Shown: piece by piece, positions 47,034-58,875 of the stretch | Numbering within the stretch: the first letter of the stretch is position 1 | Layout: each line of letters begins with the position of its first letter | Source: Moringa oleifera | Taxonomy: Eukaryota > Streptophyta > Magnoliopsida > Brassicales > Moringaceae | Length of the DNA stretch: 64,000 nucleotides | Reading direction: 5' to 3' | Assembly: GCA_021397835.1 (NCBI GenBank) | Contig: JAJFZO010000034.1 | Location: 6,601,001 to 6,665,000, forward strand | The notes under the pieces: model-generated | What the model was told of the DNA's origin: nothing | The model's input: the letters and a program-made list of their open reading frames with translations, nothing else | The model's database searches: none | Program-made: the position numbers and the translations under genes

Positions 47034-50000
47034 TATATAGAGTAAGATCTTTTTCATTTATACTTGCGATGAAGAAACCTACAAGACAAAGTCAAAGTCA
47101 AGGGGTCATCGTGATGCAACGGGGCTATCCTTTAGTACTTAAGTTAGCTGGTATTGAACAAAGTTTGGCTAGGATAAGATAATTTAGATGAGGCATACTT
47201 GGTGTTTTCTTTTTATAGTTACATCGAAGAGTATAGTCGTCATTTTAGTTTGGTACAACTTCACTAGACAAGGTTATTAATCTCTTGATCTTCTGACATC
47301 ATCCTATCTGCAGGGTATTAAAGTATCATAGGGCCTTGTTCACTGTTACATTACCATGCCGACACTTCAATGCTTTCCTCACAATACTTGATCGCCTACC
47401 TCTCTAACTCTACTAACACCATTCAGCTTTTTAGCTCCTAGTCACTTTTAGAGTATGGGTGTAACGTGCCTTATCATGGATTAAACCTTTATTTTGATTG
47501 TCCATCGTAGATCTTTCGTGGGCGACTAGGCATAGTTTAAATTTCCAATTAGAAGTCCAAAAGAGTTAGTCTAATGTATATGATTTGAAGGATTAGCGAA
47601 GTTTATGATTTGTAATTGTCGATCCATAAGTTTTTTTTTTTTTTTTTGGACAAGGCCAATTTGCTAACTCTTGTTTTCAATGGACATGAGTAGTTTGCTA
47701 GGTCTTCTTTGCGGACTATGTTAATTTACAAGTCTTCTTTCTAGACCAAGTTAGTTCACAGGTCCACTTTATGGACAAGGCTAATCCATAGGTCAACTTT
47801 ACGGACAAGGCTAGCTCGCAAGGATACCCTTTCCTTTTACTTGTAACTTTCATCTCTCATTTGTTGGATGTTAGGTACACCTTTCCTTAGTGAGCATGCT
47901 TTTCAATTAACGTGCTTGGCTTCTTTGCATGTTCCTCAGAATATTATCATCATGCATTACTGTCATTCGAAATGACTCTTTGTTACTTAATGCCTCATAC
48001 TTTGTGAGACTTAATGGTTTTGATAGCTTTGATTGCCTTAAGCTTTACACAAGGTCTTTTTGGTTTCCTTGGTCAAGGGATTCACCATATGTCACATAAT
48101 GGCTAGGTCAACAAGTTCATAAATAACTTTTTTTTTCTTTAGAATCCATTTCTTTACTTTCAACTTCTTGCTTCTTAGGTGAAGTTTTTTTCTTTGTTTT
48201 TACATACCTGGAGAGGTATTGTTGCCATATGAGCTCTTGTATCTCTTCTTTAAGCTGACAACACTCCTTGGTGTTATGTCCATGATCCAGACGAAAGTGA
48301 CAATGTTTGTTGTGGTTTCACTTCTCTTAATTAAAATACATATACTTTAGCTACTTCACTTAGGAATCATTTTCTATCTACATCAATTTGTTTTCTCGAA
48401 GCGGTGAGGGGTGTGTATCTTTTTTCATCATCATTAAAGCAATGACCACCTATAGGGCTCTTCTACATGACTCTTTATTCCTGTTCTTCCTCTCTTTCTT
48501 TGTCTTCCTTTATCCTGGTAAGAGGAAGTGAGAGGTGCTTTGGATGTTCCCCTCTCATTAGTTTTCCAAAGGTTCATCATTCGCTTTTGAGCCTTTAGTT
48601 TTGTCTTGTTCTCTTCCTTCTTGTTGATGTATTTCTCCACCTTAACTAACAAGTCGTCAAGGTTCTTAGGCTCATTGTGGAATGTACTTGAAAATATACT
48701 TCGCTTCACCACTGACACGGTATTAACTTATCCATGTTCTTCATTGCTAAGGATGCAAAAAGGAATCTCTATATGTATTCACAAAAGTTGTAGTTTAACA
48801 CAAAACAGACTAGTTGTCTCTCACTTGTTGACTATATTACTTGTGAAGTATCATAAAAACATTTACCCAATAGTTTCAAAAGAATTAGTAGAACTAATTT
48901 AAAGAAAATTGTATCACTGTTTTACGGCTTTCACCAATTTGACAAGAAAAGCTTTGCATTTGATTCTGTCTGACAACCTTAAAGGTTTACCATCATGATG
49001 AACCTCTTGATATGATCCTTTAAGTTTTCAAGTCCATCAAAACTATTAATAAGAGGAGTCTCGAACTTGGGCGATAATGGCTTGGTGAGGATCCTAACCG
49101 CAAGAGGTATCTAGCGGCGTGATGTTATTATATGTTGTTAGGTCATCTTTGTTAAGTTGGGCATTCATGAGGAAATTGATTTGCTCTTTCATTTGCCTAT
49201 AATTTCTTTGGGTTGATGGAAGGAGTATGAGTATCCATTAGTCACATTTTTCCTTTTGGTTTGCAAAGTAATTGCTACTTTTTGGTCATATTGGTTATAC
49301 TATACCTCATTTGCAGCCTCGAGCAATAGTGGGACTGGTGTTTAGTGCATTAAGGGTTGAAGATGGTGCTAGGCTGCTTATGATAATTGTTGGTGAATGA
49401 GAAATTAAAGATATTCATAATTTGGTCCATATGATGACACAAAGTTACCAACTTATCGACTTGGGTTGAGTTTGAGAATAGTGGAAAGTCCACAAGTGCT
49501 AAGGGTTGTATGGTTGACATGTTAGTATACAATAAGGGTGACAGGACATGAGAAGCCATGCCCATCAATGTCATGGGTTAGGGTAGGATTACATGAGAAA
49601 TCGTGCTAACCATTGTCATAGGTGGGAACGATTGTAAAGTCACTATAATAGTAGTTACCAAAGGTGGTCATGACGAAATTATAAAAGATTGTACCATACT
49701 GAAGAGCAAGATGAGTTATGTGACATGAGCGATCAAAGGTAGGTTTCAAGTTAAGAGGACCTCTTGGTTATCAATTACTTGGTTAGTTGAGCAAGCCTTA
49801 AATAGCATGGTTTTTTGTCACAAATTCCCATAAATAAGATATATAGAGTAGGATCTCTTTAATTAATGCTTAAGATGAAACAATTTGTCAGATAAAACAA
49901 AGGTCAAAGAGTCATTATAATATAACTGGGGTACCCTTTGATGCTTAATAAATTAGGAATTAGGCAAAGTTTGGTGAGGATAAGATAGTTTAGATAAGGC

Positions 50001-50329
50001 ATACTTAAGGTCCTCTTTTATAGTGAGGTCGAGGATCTAACTATCATTTTAGCATGGTATGACTTGACGTGCTTTTGATAGATGAAATTCTGACCTATTT
50101 TCATTGTAGACGAGGTTGCTGAGCGCTCGATCTTCTGATATTATCTTATTTGTAAGGATTCAAAATATCATTAGACCTCGTTAATTGCTATGTTGCCAAG
50201 TTAGCACTTCGGTACTTTGCTCATTGATACTTAATCGTCTACCACTTTGACTCTGCTGACACCATTCAACTTTCTAACTCTTAATCAATTTTTAGGTATG
50301 AATATGCTTTGCTGAAAAACATGCCTTAT
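47034..50329 (-). mobile_element. LTR retrotransposon with gag remnants only
   Basis: Two diverged direct repeats bound the element: about 47034-47474 and 49840-50329. Shared words include tatatagagta, ggataagata, ttagat(g/a)aggcatactt, gatcttctgaca/tat, and ctgacaccattcaact. The 2.4 kb interior encodes, on the minus strand, broken Ty3-type gag blocks: TPLINSFDGLENLKDHIKRF near 49060, KNLDDLLVKVEKYINKKEE near 48640, and HFRLDHGHNTKECCQLKEEI near 48260. No protease, RT or integrase is seen and there is no room for them, so this fits a terminal-repeat element with gag only. LTR borders are approximate; the primer-binding site was not resolved. Confidence 0.75.
48180..49110 (-). pseudogene. Broken gag gene of the LTR element
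   Basis: Several gag segments read in different frames with stops. The best open stretch (48434-48718) encodes SVVKRSIFSSTFHNEPKNL and a Lys/Arg-rich tail. It is followed after a gap by a zinc-knuckle-like CHFRLDHGHNTKEC block. In complete Ty3/gypsy elements this order leads into protease, which is absent here. Confidence 0.7.
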
Positions 50330-50492
50330 GAACTTTCCTTGAACCTTCTTTGAGTGATTAGATTTAATCTAAATTTAATCATATCATAATATCTTTGACA
50401 TGATGACATATCATGATAATGTATTTACTTTTCAAATATATATATACACATATATATAAACAAATTCTATTATCATTTGAAAAAAATAAAAA

Positions 50493-50640
50493 AAAATTGA
50501 GAATATTTAGTTTCGTACCAAGTCTATTTGCCTATTAGGAAAGAGAGAATAAGTACATTGATTAAATACAAAAGAGAATATAGTTGCAAATTGAAGAAAC
50601 GATTCCTCCAAAGTAGTTATTTAACTCAAAACTATAAATC
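50493..50640 (+). repeat. Flanking repeat A, right copy
   Basis: Matches the left copy (46840-46985) at roughly 80 percent by eye through attaaatacaaaagagaata, tagttgcaaattgaagaaac and actataaatctttact. It lies about 160 bp beyond the right LTR. Confidence 0.7.
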
Positions 50641-50668
50641 TTTACTCTATCAAAAGAAAAACATTTAT

Positions 50669-51343
50669 GACATGTTTGGTTCGTGAAATGGAATAGAGAA
50701 AGAATAGAATAAGTATTTTTTGAGAATAAAAAAATAAGTATTATTATGTTTGATTTATTAAAATTGAATAGATTACAAATTTATTTTCATGTGTTTGGTT
50801 CATAAAAAAAATAAAATAGAAAAGTAATTGAAATAAATTTAAAAGACTAGTATATCTTTTAACTAAATTAATTATAATTTAATTAATTTTTATTAAAATA
50901 ATATTAATTAATAAATATTTTATTATAATAAATTATTATAAAATAATATTAATTAAATAATATATTAATAATTATTTTTATTTTTAAAATATTAATATTA
51001 TAAAATTAATGTTAATATTAATTAATATTTTATAATAATATTTTTTATTTTTTTATAAATTATTAAAAAAAATAATGTTATTATATATATATATATACAC
51101 ATATATGAATATGATAATAATTTAAAATTTTTATCAAAAGTACGTTGAGAATAAAAAATGTAATAATTTTTTATTTTTATAGAATAGTTATACTCAAGAT
51201 TCATTTCAAAATAACTATTTTAAATTTTTAAAGAATAGTAATTTTTCAAAGAATTATAATTTTTTATAAAAATAAATTAAATATTAAAAAATAATTTATA
51301 TTAAATAAAATAAAAAATTAATATTCTTGTGAACTAAACATGT
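50669..51343. mobile_element. AT-rich MITE-like element with short inverted repeats
   Basis: The left end GACATGTTTGGTTCGTGAA is inverted at the right end as TTGTGAACTAAACATGTTA. The 675-bp interior is almost pure A/T. Such TGTTTGGTTC ends are common in plant miniature elements. A target duplication (possibly TTA) is not secure, so the superfamily is open. Confidence 0.5.
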
Positions 51344-52464
51344 TAGATTAGAAAAAATTAAAAAAATAAAAATTGACAAAGTTTTCTGATTTGCTTAAAA
51401 TTTTCATATTGTATGTTCTATAAGTTTGAAATTGAATTTTTGAGTTCAAAGTTAGATTTTTGATTTGCTTCCCTAAAGATTTTGGAAAAAGTTATGATAA
51501 TTATTTCTCATTAAATACGAAACATAGGTGGAAATCATGAGTAGAGATTGTTAAGGAAAATGAGATTTGCAATTAAGGGAAAGGGAGGCGTTCAAATTTG
51601 CGGAAGCCCTTGAATGAGCTGAATCTGTTAACATGCCTGAGAGTGAGACAAACAACACTAATAGAATTGAGGTATATAGACAACTCATACTACATATTTT
51701 CAAAATCAGAATTCAACGGACTCAAACAAAGATTGTTATATAAAAAGGAACAACTTCTTATGTTAGATATCTTAAAAAAACAAATAACATAATATTAATA
51801 TAAGAATTTATAGTTCAATAATACTTATATGTTAGATCAAATATTTAAAAAAGGTAATCATAAATGACTGTTGAATGGAACCTAAAAACTTAACACAAAA
51901 AATTGTACCTACAATTTGTTCTTCCTTATAATAAAGTTATTCTCTCTTTATAAGTCCCTCTAATTCAAGAGAGAAAAGGGAAAAAAAAAGAAAAAAGATG
52001 AGGTTAAATTAAGAGGCTCTATAGACTTCTTTTATTTAAAAATCATCCAATCAAGGAATAACATGCGTCCATTTGCCATTTTCATCTAATTTCCCTTCAT
52101 TTCCTTCCAGCCAAACAAGTTCCAAAGGATCAATTCACTTCCCAAGGAATCTCACTCCATTCTTACTTGTTTAAAATAATAGGGAGATACTATCACAGCA
52201 ATCTATGTCCACAGACCAACATCCATTAAATCAATGAATACCCAATTGAATCCAACAATTTACCTAGTGAAATGATTCATTAGTTTAATTTACTAATAGA
52301 AATTCATTGAATAATTCTGTCTAAAATTGTGGCATGTCGATCTAAAAGAATTATTTTGTATCTCTCTTCAAATCCCTTCTCCAACTCCCCCAACTCCGCA
52401 CTCACTACTGATAAAACGGTTTGAAAGTACTTGAGTTCTTAAGCATTGCCATGAGAAGCATTTC
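51344..52464. other. Intergenic region downstream of the RRM gene
   Basis: AT-rich, no recognised gene. The 3' UTR of the RRM gene on the minus strand probably occupies the last 200-300 bp. Confidence 0.5.
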
Positions 52465-53882
52465 CTACGTTTGAGAGAGTCGAGGAACTACAACAGGACC
52501 ACCACGAACCCTTTCAAGAGCAAAGTTTATCCTCAAAGGTCGCCCTAACATTGCCTGCAAACAGAACTCTCAGTTAGGTGCAGTTTATGGTGCCTACGAA
52601 AATGTCAAATGGGAATAATCAAGTCAGGTTCTAACCAATAATGAATCTCTGCTTACCTTTCCGTTCATGGCATCTTTTGCACATCTGGCATCATCTTCTT
52701 TTGCAAAATGAACAAAACCAAAACCTCTTGATCTACCAGTGTCTTTGTCATATATTATCCTCACTAAAATATACAAACAACCACATGATAGAGGAAGATG
52801 AATCACACAACTTAAGACACTTGCCAATTACGTTTGTTAAAAATAATTAAAAAAAAAAAGAAAAACTCACCTCCAATTAAAAAGTAGGTCAGAGCATGAG
52901 CTTCTATATTCACAGCATGTCTAACAGAAAGAGAAAAAAAAAATTTCTTGTTTATTTTCTTCAACCAACCTAAAGAGAGTCAGGATCTTTGTTTGTTTTC
53001 CCCAAAAGTTGAGAAACTATTTCAGAGCTTGAGAACAATGAGAGCTTAACCGATAACTCTCCTCACACTTCAGTTTCACCTGGGCATTAAACTTATTGCA
53101 AATAGGCTTATAGGCCTTAGTTGCAGGAATCCAAAGGAAGGATTCCATGAGCAAACGATTATTGGATGGAAGGCTACCTACAAATTAAAGCACATTTGGT
53201 ATAGAGTAGTGATATTGTGCTCCAGAAACCTCTCCAACAGATTCCTTCTTTCCTTAGATTCTAATTCTATAGTAGTAAGGATCAATATGAACCTTGTTAG
53301 GAACAAAACTGTGCAACTTGTATCTAAACTTAAATCTTTTTGCACCACTTGCATATCTAAGCACCCTACGTCTTAAAAAGAAAAAGAAAAGATTAGAATA
53401 TATGAACCTTACATCTGAAATATGGATGTTGCAGTATTTTCCAAAAGCAATATGATCATTCAGACAATTCATCGAACATGTGGACGGAGTTAATAAACTA
53501 GGTGCAGTTTATATGCATCAAGGTCGTAATAAGGTGCAATTTGTTACCTTCAGTCACCTCCCCGAAGGAAGAGAAAGCATCTTTCAATGACTTCTCGTCA
53601 ACTGACCAGGACAAACCTTCAACACCGAAGTGGCAATGACGTAAGAAAATCACAAGTATCACATATATACACAAGTCAACATGATTGATACACGGAAGAA
53701 AGATACACATATACGGCTGCATATGTATGCGAGTGAAAGAGAGAAAGACCTGCAACGAAGAGTTTACTGTTGGACGTAGGAGAGGGGGTCGAGTTTAGAG
53801 AACAATAGCTTTGCCAGTTTGGAATCGGGTCATGAAGTGTTCTTGAAGCCCGTCTTGCAAGGAACACGAGAATGCTCTTCAT
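52465..53882 (-). CDS. Small RNA-binding protein with one RRM, likely organelle-targeted
   Basis: Four exons: 53882-53750, 53616-53548, 52763-52657 and 52554-52465, all GT..AG, giving 132 aa. The N-terminal 35 residues (MKSILVFLARRASRTL...) are rich in Arg, Ser and hydrophobic residues and lack acidic residues at the very start, consistent with mitochondrial or plastid targeting. One RRM follows: RNP2 is LFVAGL (41-46) and RNP1 is RGFGFVHF (80-87). The C-terminus INFALERVRGGPVVVPRL resembles Arabidopsis At3g08000-type proteins. Binding of organelle RNA is inferred from the family. The first in-frame ATG is used; the longer frame upstream starts with TTG. A likely splice-neutral long intron (52764-53547) holds no recognised gene. 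Intact by eye. Confidence 0.88.
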
Positions 53883-54579
53883 GGCTTCACTTAAGTCCGT
53901 GAAAGGCAGGGTCAAGATAAGGATCTAAAAGGAAAGAGCCACGGTGTCACGGCGTCGCTCCCATGCCCATGTACCCTACACCTTTTCTCAAAAAGGTGGC
54001 CACTACACGAATAGGTCATTATAATTATTGAAACGTGTCATAGGAATGCTTCATCACATGTTTTTAAAATGTCACTCATAAATATTCAATTCAATAATTT
54101 TTAAAAATTGATTGAATTTTATAATAATTTTTCATCTTCAAAAGCCAGGCATGAAGTTGGCAGGGGCCAGGATTAGATGTACGAGATCTGCTAGTCAACA
54201 GTTTTCTCATCATTTATTTGAATATATGAATTCCAACCAGTAGGTGTCAAACAGAAAGGACCAACCTAGGCCTCCACCTCCAACATTATTGATTATAGTA
54301 CGTTTGTTACTATTATTTTTTAAAATTAATATAAGTTACAGTTTGTGTAACAGAAGTTTGCATTAAGCCTTAGTACTCAAAATATCCCCATTAATTCTAA
54401 CATTGGTGGCTCATTTGGTCATATTATGGGATTTCTAATGTTGTCTTCATTGACCTTGCTTGGATATATTGAAGGGTTCTTTGGGGCTTCATAAATCTCA
54501 GAATTTGTTTCCCTTTTACGCATGCATAAATGTGATTGATATAATTGCCATTATCTGTTTATCCAAAGAATGAGATTTC
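53883..54579. other. Promoter of the RRM gene and spacer
   Basis: The first 100-200 bp are the upstream region of the RRM gene. The remainder is AT-rich with nothing recognised. Confidence 0.45.
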
Positions 54580-55450
54580 GTCAAGGTTAATTGGCGGCTT
54601 CCTGAGAAGGGAAAACAAGGTTCACGCAAATATGCCCCAAGGTCACTTTGATGCTCAAGCTAAGGAGAGAATGAGAAAAATTAAGAATGATATGATTGTA
54701 GAAAAGTGAAGGAAATGTGAGCGAGAGAGAGATAATAGCGTACTTGGGATTTTATGTACTGAATAAAGAGGGAAATTGCATCTTTCGTTACACGTGGAGC
54801 TTACGAGCCCAAGATTTATGGCATGAAGTGGAGGACTTGGAAAGATTCGGTATTTTAGTTATTGTTGTAGACATCTAATTTTTATCTCTAAGTTAAGACA
54901 TCTAAAATTGACTAGATGTGAGTAAGAATATGAGATCAAGATTACTAAGTTGTGCAAGCTAAGCATTAAGATCAAGTATAGTTTATGATATCAAGATCAA
55001 GATCTTGTTGCCGCACCAATCAAGTTTAAGATCGGAATTTTTGACAAATATCAAGATGAAGATCACGTTACTTCGCATTTAGTTAGATTGGGATTAAGCT
55101 CAAATCGAGATTTCTTTACTTTGAGATCAAAGAACGAGAATTCTTTAGTACCTAGATTAAGAGTTATTTGATGTGGAGATCGAGATTAGGATCACGCTGT
55201 TGTGATGACTGTCGGATCAGGATCAAAATTACAAAATTGGCTAAGATGTTGAAATTAAGTTTAGGAGTACGTGAAATTTTGGTAATTTGATATACTGGAG
55301 TAGAATTATGTTCAATTATGCTTTGATTTGGAATTTTGTTAATGGATAACATATCAAAATGAGTTTGCCATAAATTAAAGATATTAAGATCAGTTAGTTA
55401 AGATCGAGTTAGTATAAGAGATTGACACAAAAAAAGATTTATATTCATCA
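54580..55450 (+). mobile_element. LTR-like debris with AGATCAAG-type repeats
   Basis: The words ggcggcttcctgagaaggga and gccccaaggtcactttgatg followed by ctcaagctaaggagagaatg resemble LTRs of gypsy-type elements. From about 54890 to 55430, variants of agatcaagat/agatcgagat recur at irregular spacing at least ten times. No partner LTR was found. The assignment is from resemblance only. Confidence 0.35.
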
Positions 55451-55526
55451 AAAGTGACAAAATTGAAGTTACAATAAAAAGAAAAGAAAAGCACATCAGG
55501 CTGGAGTTGTTGCGTTTATTGGAGCT

Positions 55527-56090
55527 TTAAGCGAGACCGTCACTTGATTTGAGGTTAGGATCGAAGATGAGCTTGTTAGGATTAGTAGTATCGGAAGCAA
55601 GGGCATTCTTTAGAGTAGCTAAATTGTCTCCCAAAGTAGCACAGGGAGTTGTTGCCCCTCTTAAAGAACTTAGATCAAGTTCAAGATAATGTTCTTGAAC
55701 TTTATTCAAGATATTCAATCTGAGAGCAAGCAATAACTCATAAGCTATCTGTGCCACTATGGCATGAAACTTTTCACTTATTTGTACTCTTTCACACTGT
55801 TCACCCAAGATTTAGCAATCAATTCTTTGGCCTAGATGGTGGTTTTCAGTAATTTGGCGAACTCTCTCCTTCATCTCAAATAGAGCTTCAACCAACTTTG
55901 TTTGTGTCTCAAGCAGAAGTTAGTCCTTCTGCATTACTATATTCTCTAGTTGCTCATTGTTAGTGCTAAGAACTCTCACTTTTTCTATGGCACCAACTAT
56001 TGATTTATTTGCAAATTCTATTTCTTTTGTTTGCTCAACAAGAGCTTTGATCACAAAACTCACAGTTCATGTTTAAATCAGAAAGTGCTT
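55527..56090 (-). pseudogene. Decayed open frame, probably of retroelement origin
   Basis: The minus-strand frame at 55527-55808 encodes 93 codons including SEKFHAIVAQIAYELLLALR, followed by a Leu-rich helical stretch. Upstream, up to about 56090, the same strand reads with several stops and shifts but keeps Glu/Lys-rich, coiled-coil-like composition. I do not recognise the family. Its position next to LTR-like debris suggests a retroelement accessory or gag-like protein. Confidence 0.3.
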
Positions 56091-56216
56091 CAGATTGATT
56101 ACATTAATTAGAACACAAATACATATCACAAAACTATTATTTCAAATTTTATTTTGCATGTATATATCTAACATACATATTCAGCAAGCATACATGCACT
56201 AGACCATGCAATAGAT

Positions 56217-56218
<2 letters not shown>

Positions 56219-56252
<34 letters not shown>
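56219..56252. repeat. (CA)n microsatellite
   Basis: About 17 CA dinucleotides followed by catatcataca. Confidence 0.95.
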
Positions 56253-56255
<3 letters not shown>

Positions 56256-58875
56256 CATACATAGATCTATGATAAAATACATTAGTATTAACTCGAGCAT
56301 TACAAATAGTCATATACATTGCATATATATAATGTAATAAATTCAATTTCAATAAAAGGCAACCAAGCTTTGATAACATTGTTGGGTTTTGGATTAATAA
56401 ATTATGCAGAATAAATAGAACTTTTAATTTGAATCCAAGACCCACATACATAATGAAACCAAATACTGGAATCAGAGAGAAGATTATGGTAGGTTTAGCA
56501 TGTTAAGCATCATGCCTCTAATGGGATCCACACACATGAATCATGACTCAGCTCCTAAGCATGCTAGCACAAAATCAATGCACTCAATTTCTCTTTCTCT
56601 CTCTTAGGTGAGGTTAGGGTTTCTGTGTGATGCATGTCCCTATTACCTCTCATTATCCTCCTTATATAGGAATAAGAGAGAAGATAAACCTAATTTGGTT
56701 TGGGCTCAAATAGATTAAGGCCCAATCCTAATTGCGTTCTCTTAGTCTTAAATAGCACCCAGCTCTTTTTAGTATATGATCCTGTAGAAGGCTCAAAACA
56801 TCTTTTTTAACCCATAAGTCATAAACAACCTCTAGTAAGATATTATGACTACTTAAGTCGAATGAAAGTTTAACCATAACCAATATAAAAGTAATTTTCT
56901 ATGATTCATTCCTGAGGCATATCACTGACAGAAAAGATGAAGACTAATGTAGTAGTTGAAATAAAGATATTGAAGGCTTTTCACCGTAAAGCCTGAAAAA
57001 CATCAAAAAGGGAAGCCATAGAAGTCTTCAAAAATAGCTCTGAATTCAATGAAATGGTGAATGCTAAATGCAAGTCCACTTTTTGGGACATTAAAAAGGC
57101 CACAAAGATGAAATCCAATCTAAATATCTTAATTTCAAATTGGATTTCATCAAGTTGAGCCTTAGAACAGTTGCACCTATAAAGCCAAATTCAACTTCTG
57201 AGCCTACCTTATCATAAATTCTTTTAGAAATTGACAAGGTGGGTATAAATCCTCAGGGCTTTTTCCTTTGCTCATTTAGTTATTCTATTATACTTTAAGT
57301 GTCTAAAGTTTAAATGAAATTTAGTCTTTTTTTTGAATTTTCTAAGTCTTGAATTGCTTTCTTTGACGATTATTAAAAGGTAATACCAATAACAGAAGTC
57401 TTAAACCTTTAGAACCAATAGAGCTAATTGGACCTTTCAAAGCTCTTATAGTTTTTTAGACCTTTAAGTCCTCTAAAGGTAATAGTGCTTATTAGATCCC
57501 AAGACCAACCACATCTTAGTGACCATTTAGATTTTAAAACTAGTCATATAATAGTGACCCTTTAAACCTTAAGGCTAGCCACGTCAAAGTGACCTTTTGG
57601 ATCTCAAGGGCAACCAAACCTTTCACTTTAAGATTTAACCAAGATTTAACTCCAAATAGAATCCATTTAATTCCCATATTAATGACAGTTTTTTTATTCA
57701 TCTTTTAAGCGAAGCAAAATTAGATATTAACAGTGATAACTAAAGTGTCATTTATTTGACATAGAATCTTTTGTATCATGTTAGGTAAAGTAAACATAAG
57801 TCAAGTACGATTTCATCAGATCAGCTTGGAAGATGGTGTTTTATCACTTAAAAAGATACAAAAAAGTGAAAATCCAATCGACATGTTGATTAAAGCTATA
57901 ATAATTAAGAAATTAAACTTGTGTGCAACTTCGGTAGGACTTCTCTATTACTGATTGTAGTCATGGTCATTGTAGATGATGAAAATAATTGAGACAATGA
58001 ATTAATATCTTAATTGAAGATTCTTAAGCATGTGTAAAAACTAAGTTACATAAAAAGTATTTTGAGACTTTTACACATGTATTGTAAGCCCCATGCTTTA
58101 TTATATAAAGGTGGGCTATAATGGTATTTAAGAAGAAAAATACATTGTTTCTCTTATAAACTATTTTCATAATAAAAAATTTTTTTTATAAAAAAAATGT
58201 GGGTATGTCACTTAATTTGAGATTAAACTACTACAAATTATGTATTTTTATGATTATTTGATTTTTTTATTATTGTTACATTAGTTATTATTACTTTTAA
58301 GTTTAAGAGCCTCGATATTAATTTAATTCTATAAACTAAAAATCAATATTTAATCCTAATATTCACAAGCAAGACCATCAACAATAATTGCTTTGGATTG
58401 ATTTTTCTTCATCCAACATGTTAGATTGTGTCATGGTAAGATTCCATCTGTCAAAATAAAACAACACATTTTAAATTTTATTTTTTAATTATCATATTTT
58501 ATTTATGGATTTAATCAAGAAAAATGTGTTCATCTTAAATTAGTTTCAATAGTCAAGGTTCCATGTACCTATTTAATTAGTCAAAGGTACTTAATGTTTG
58601 GGGGGTTTCCATGTACAAAAAAGGTCTTTATTTAGCCAAGTGATTTATTATTTTGTTGACTTGAATAAATTTATTTGTTCAAGAGTAAAGAAGACAATTT
58701 TTGGGTATATTGATTCTTTTATCTAGGAAAACACTAAAGAATTTCCAGGAAAATCATTTTTGGTTCTTAATGTAAAGATATCATTTACCCAAACAGTCTG
58801 AGTTGAGTCAAACAGGTCCATTTAAGGTATACATGTATTAGCATGGCCGTACCTTGAAAATTGAAGGAAAAAAGG
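56253..58875. other. Intergenic region upstream of the PP2-B F-box gene
   Basis: A stretch at about 56380-56900 begins tgttgggttttggattaata and contains a TATATAGG box-like word near 56672; it could be a solo copia LTR but has no confirmed partner. The rest, to 58875, is AT-rich and ends with the promoter of the F-box gene. No other gene was recognised. Confidence 0.35.

Noticed and set aside
56380..56900. Solo copia LTR
   Set aside because: A TGTTGGG start and TATATAGG word are suggestive, but no second LTR, target duplication or firm end was found, so it is mentioned only in the spacer entry.
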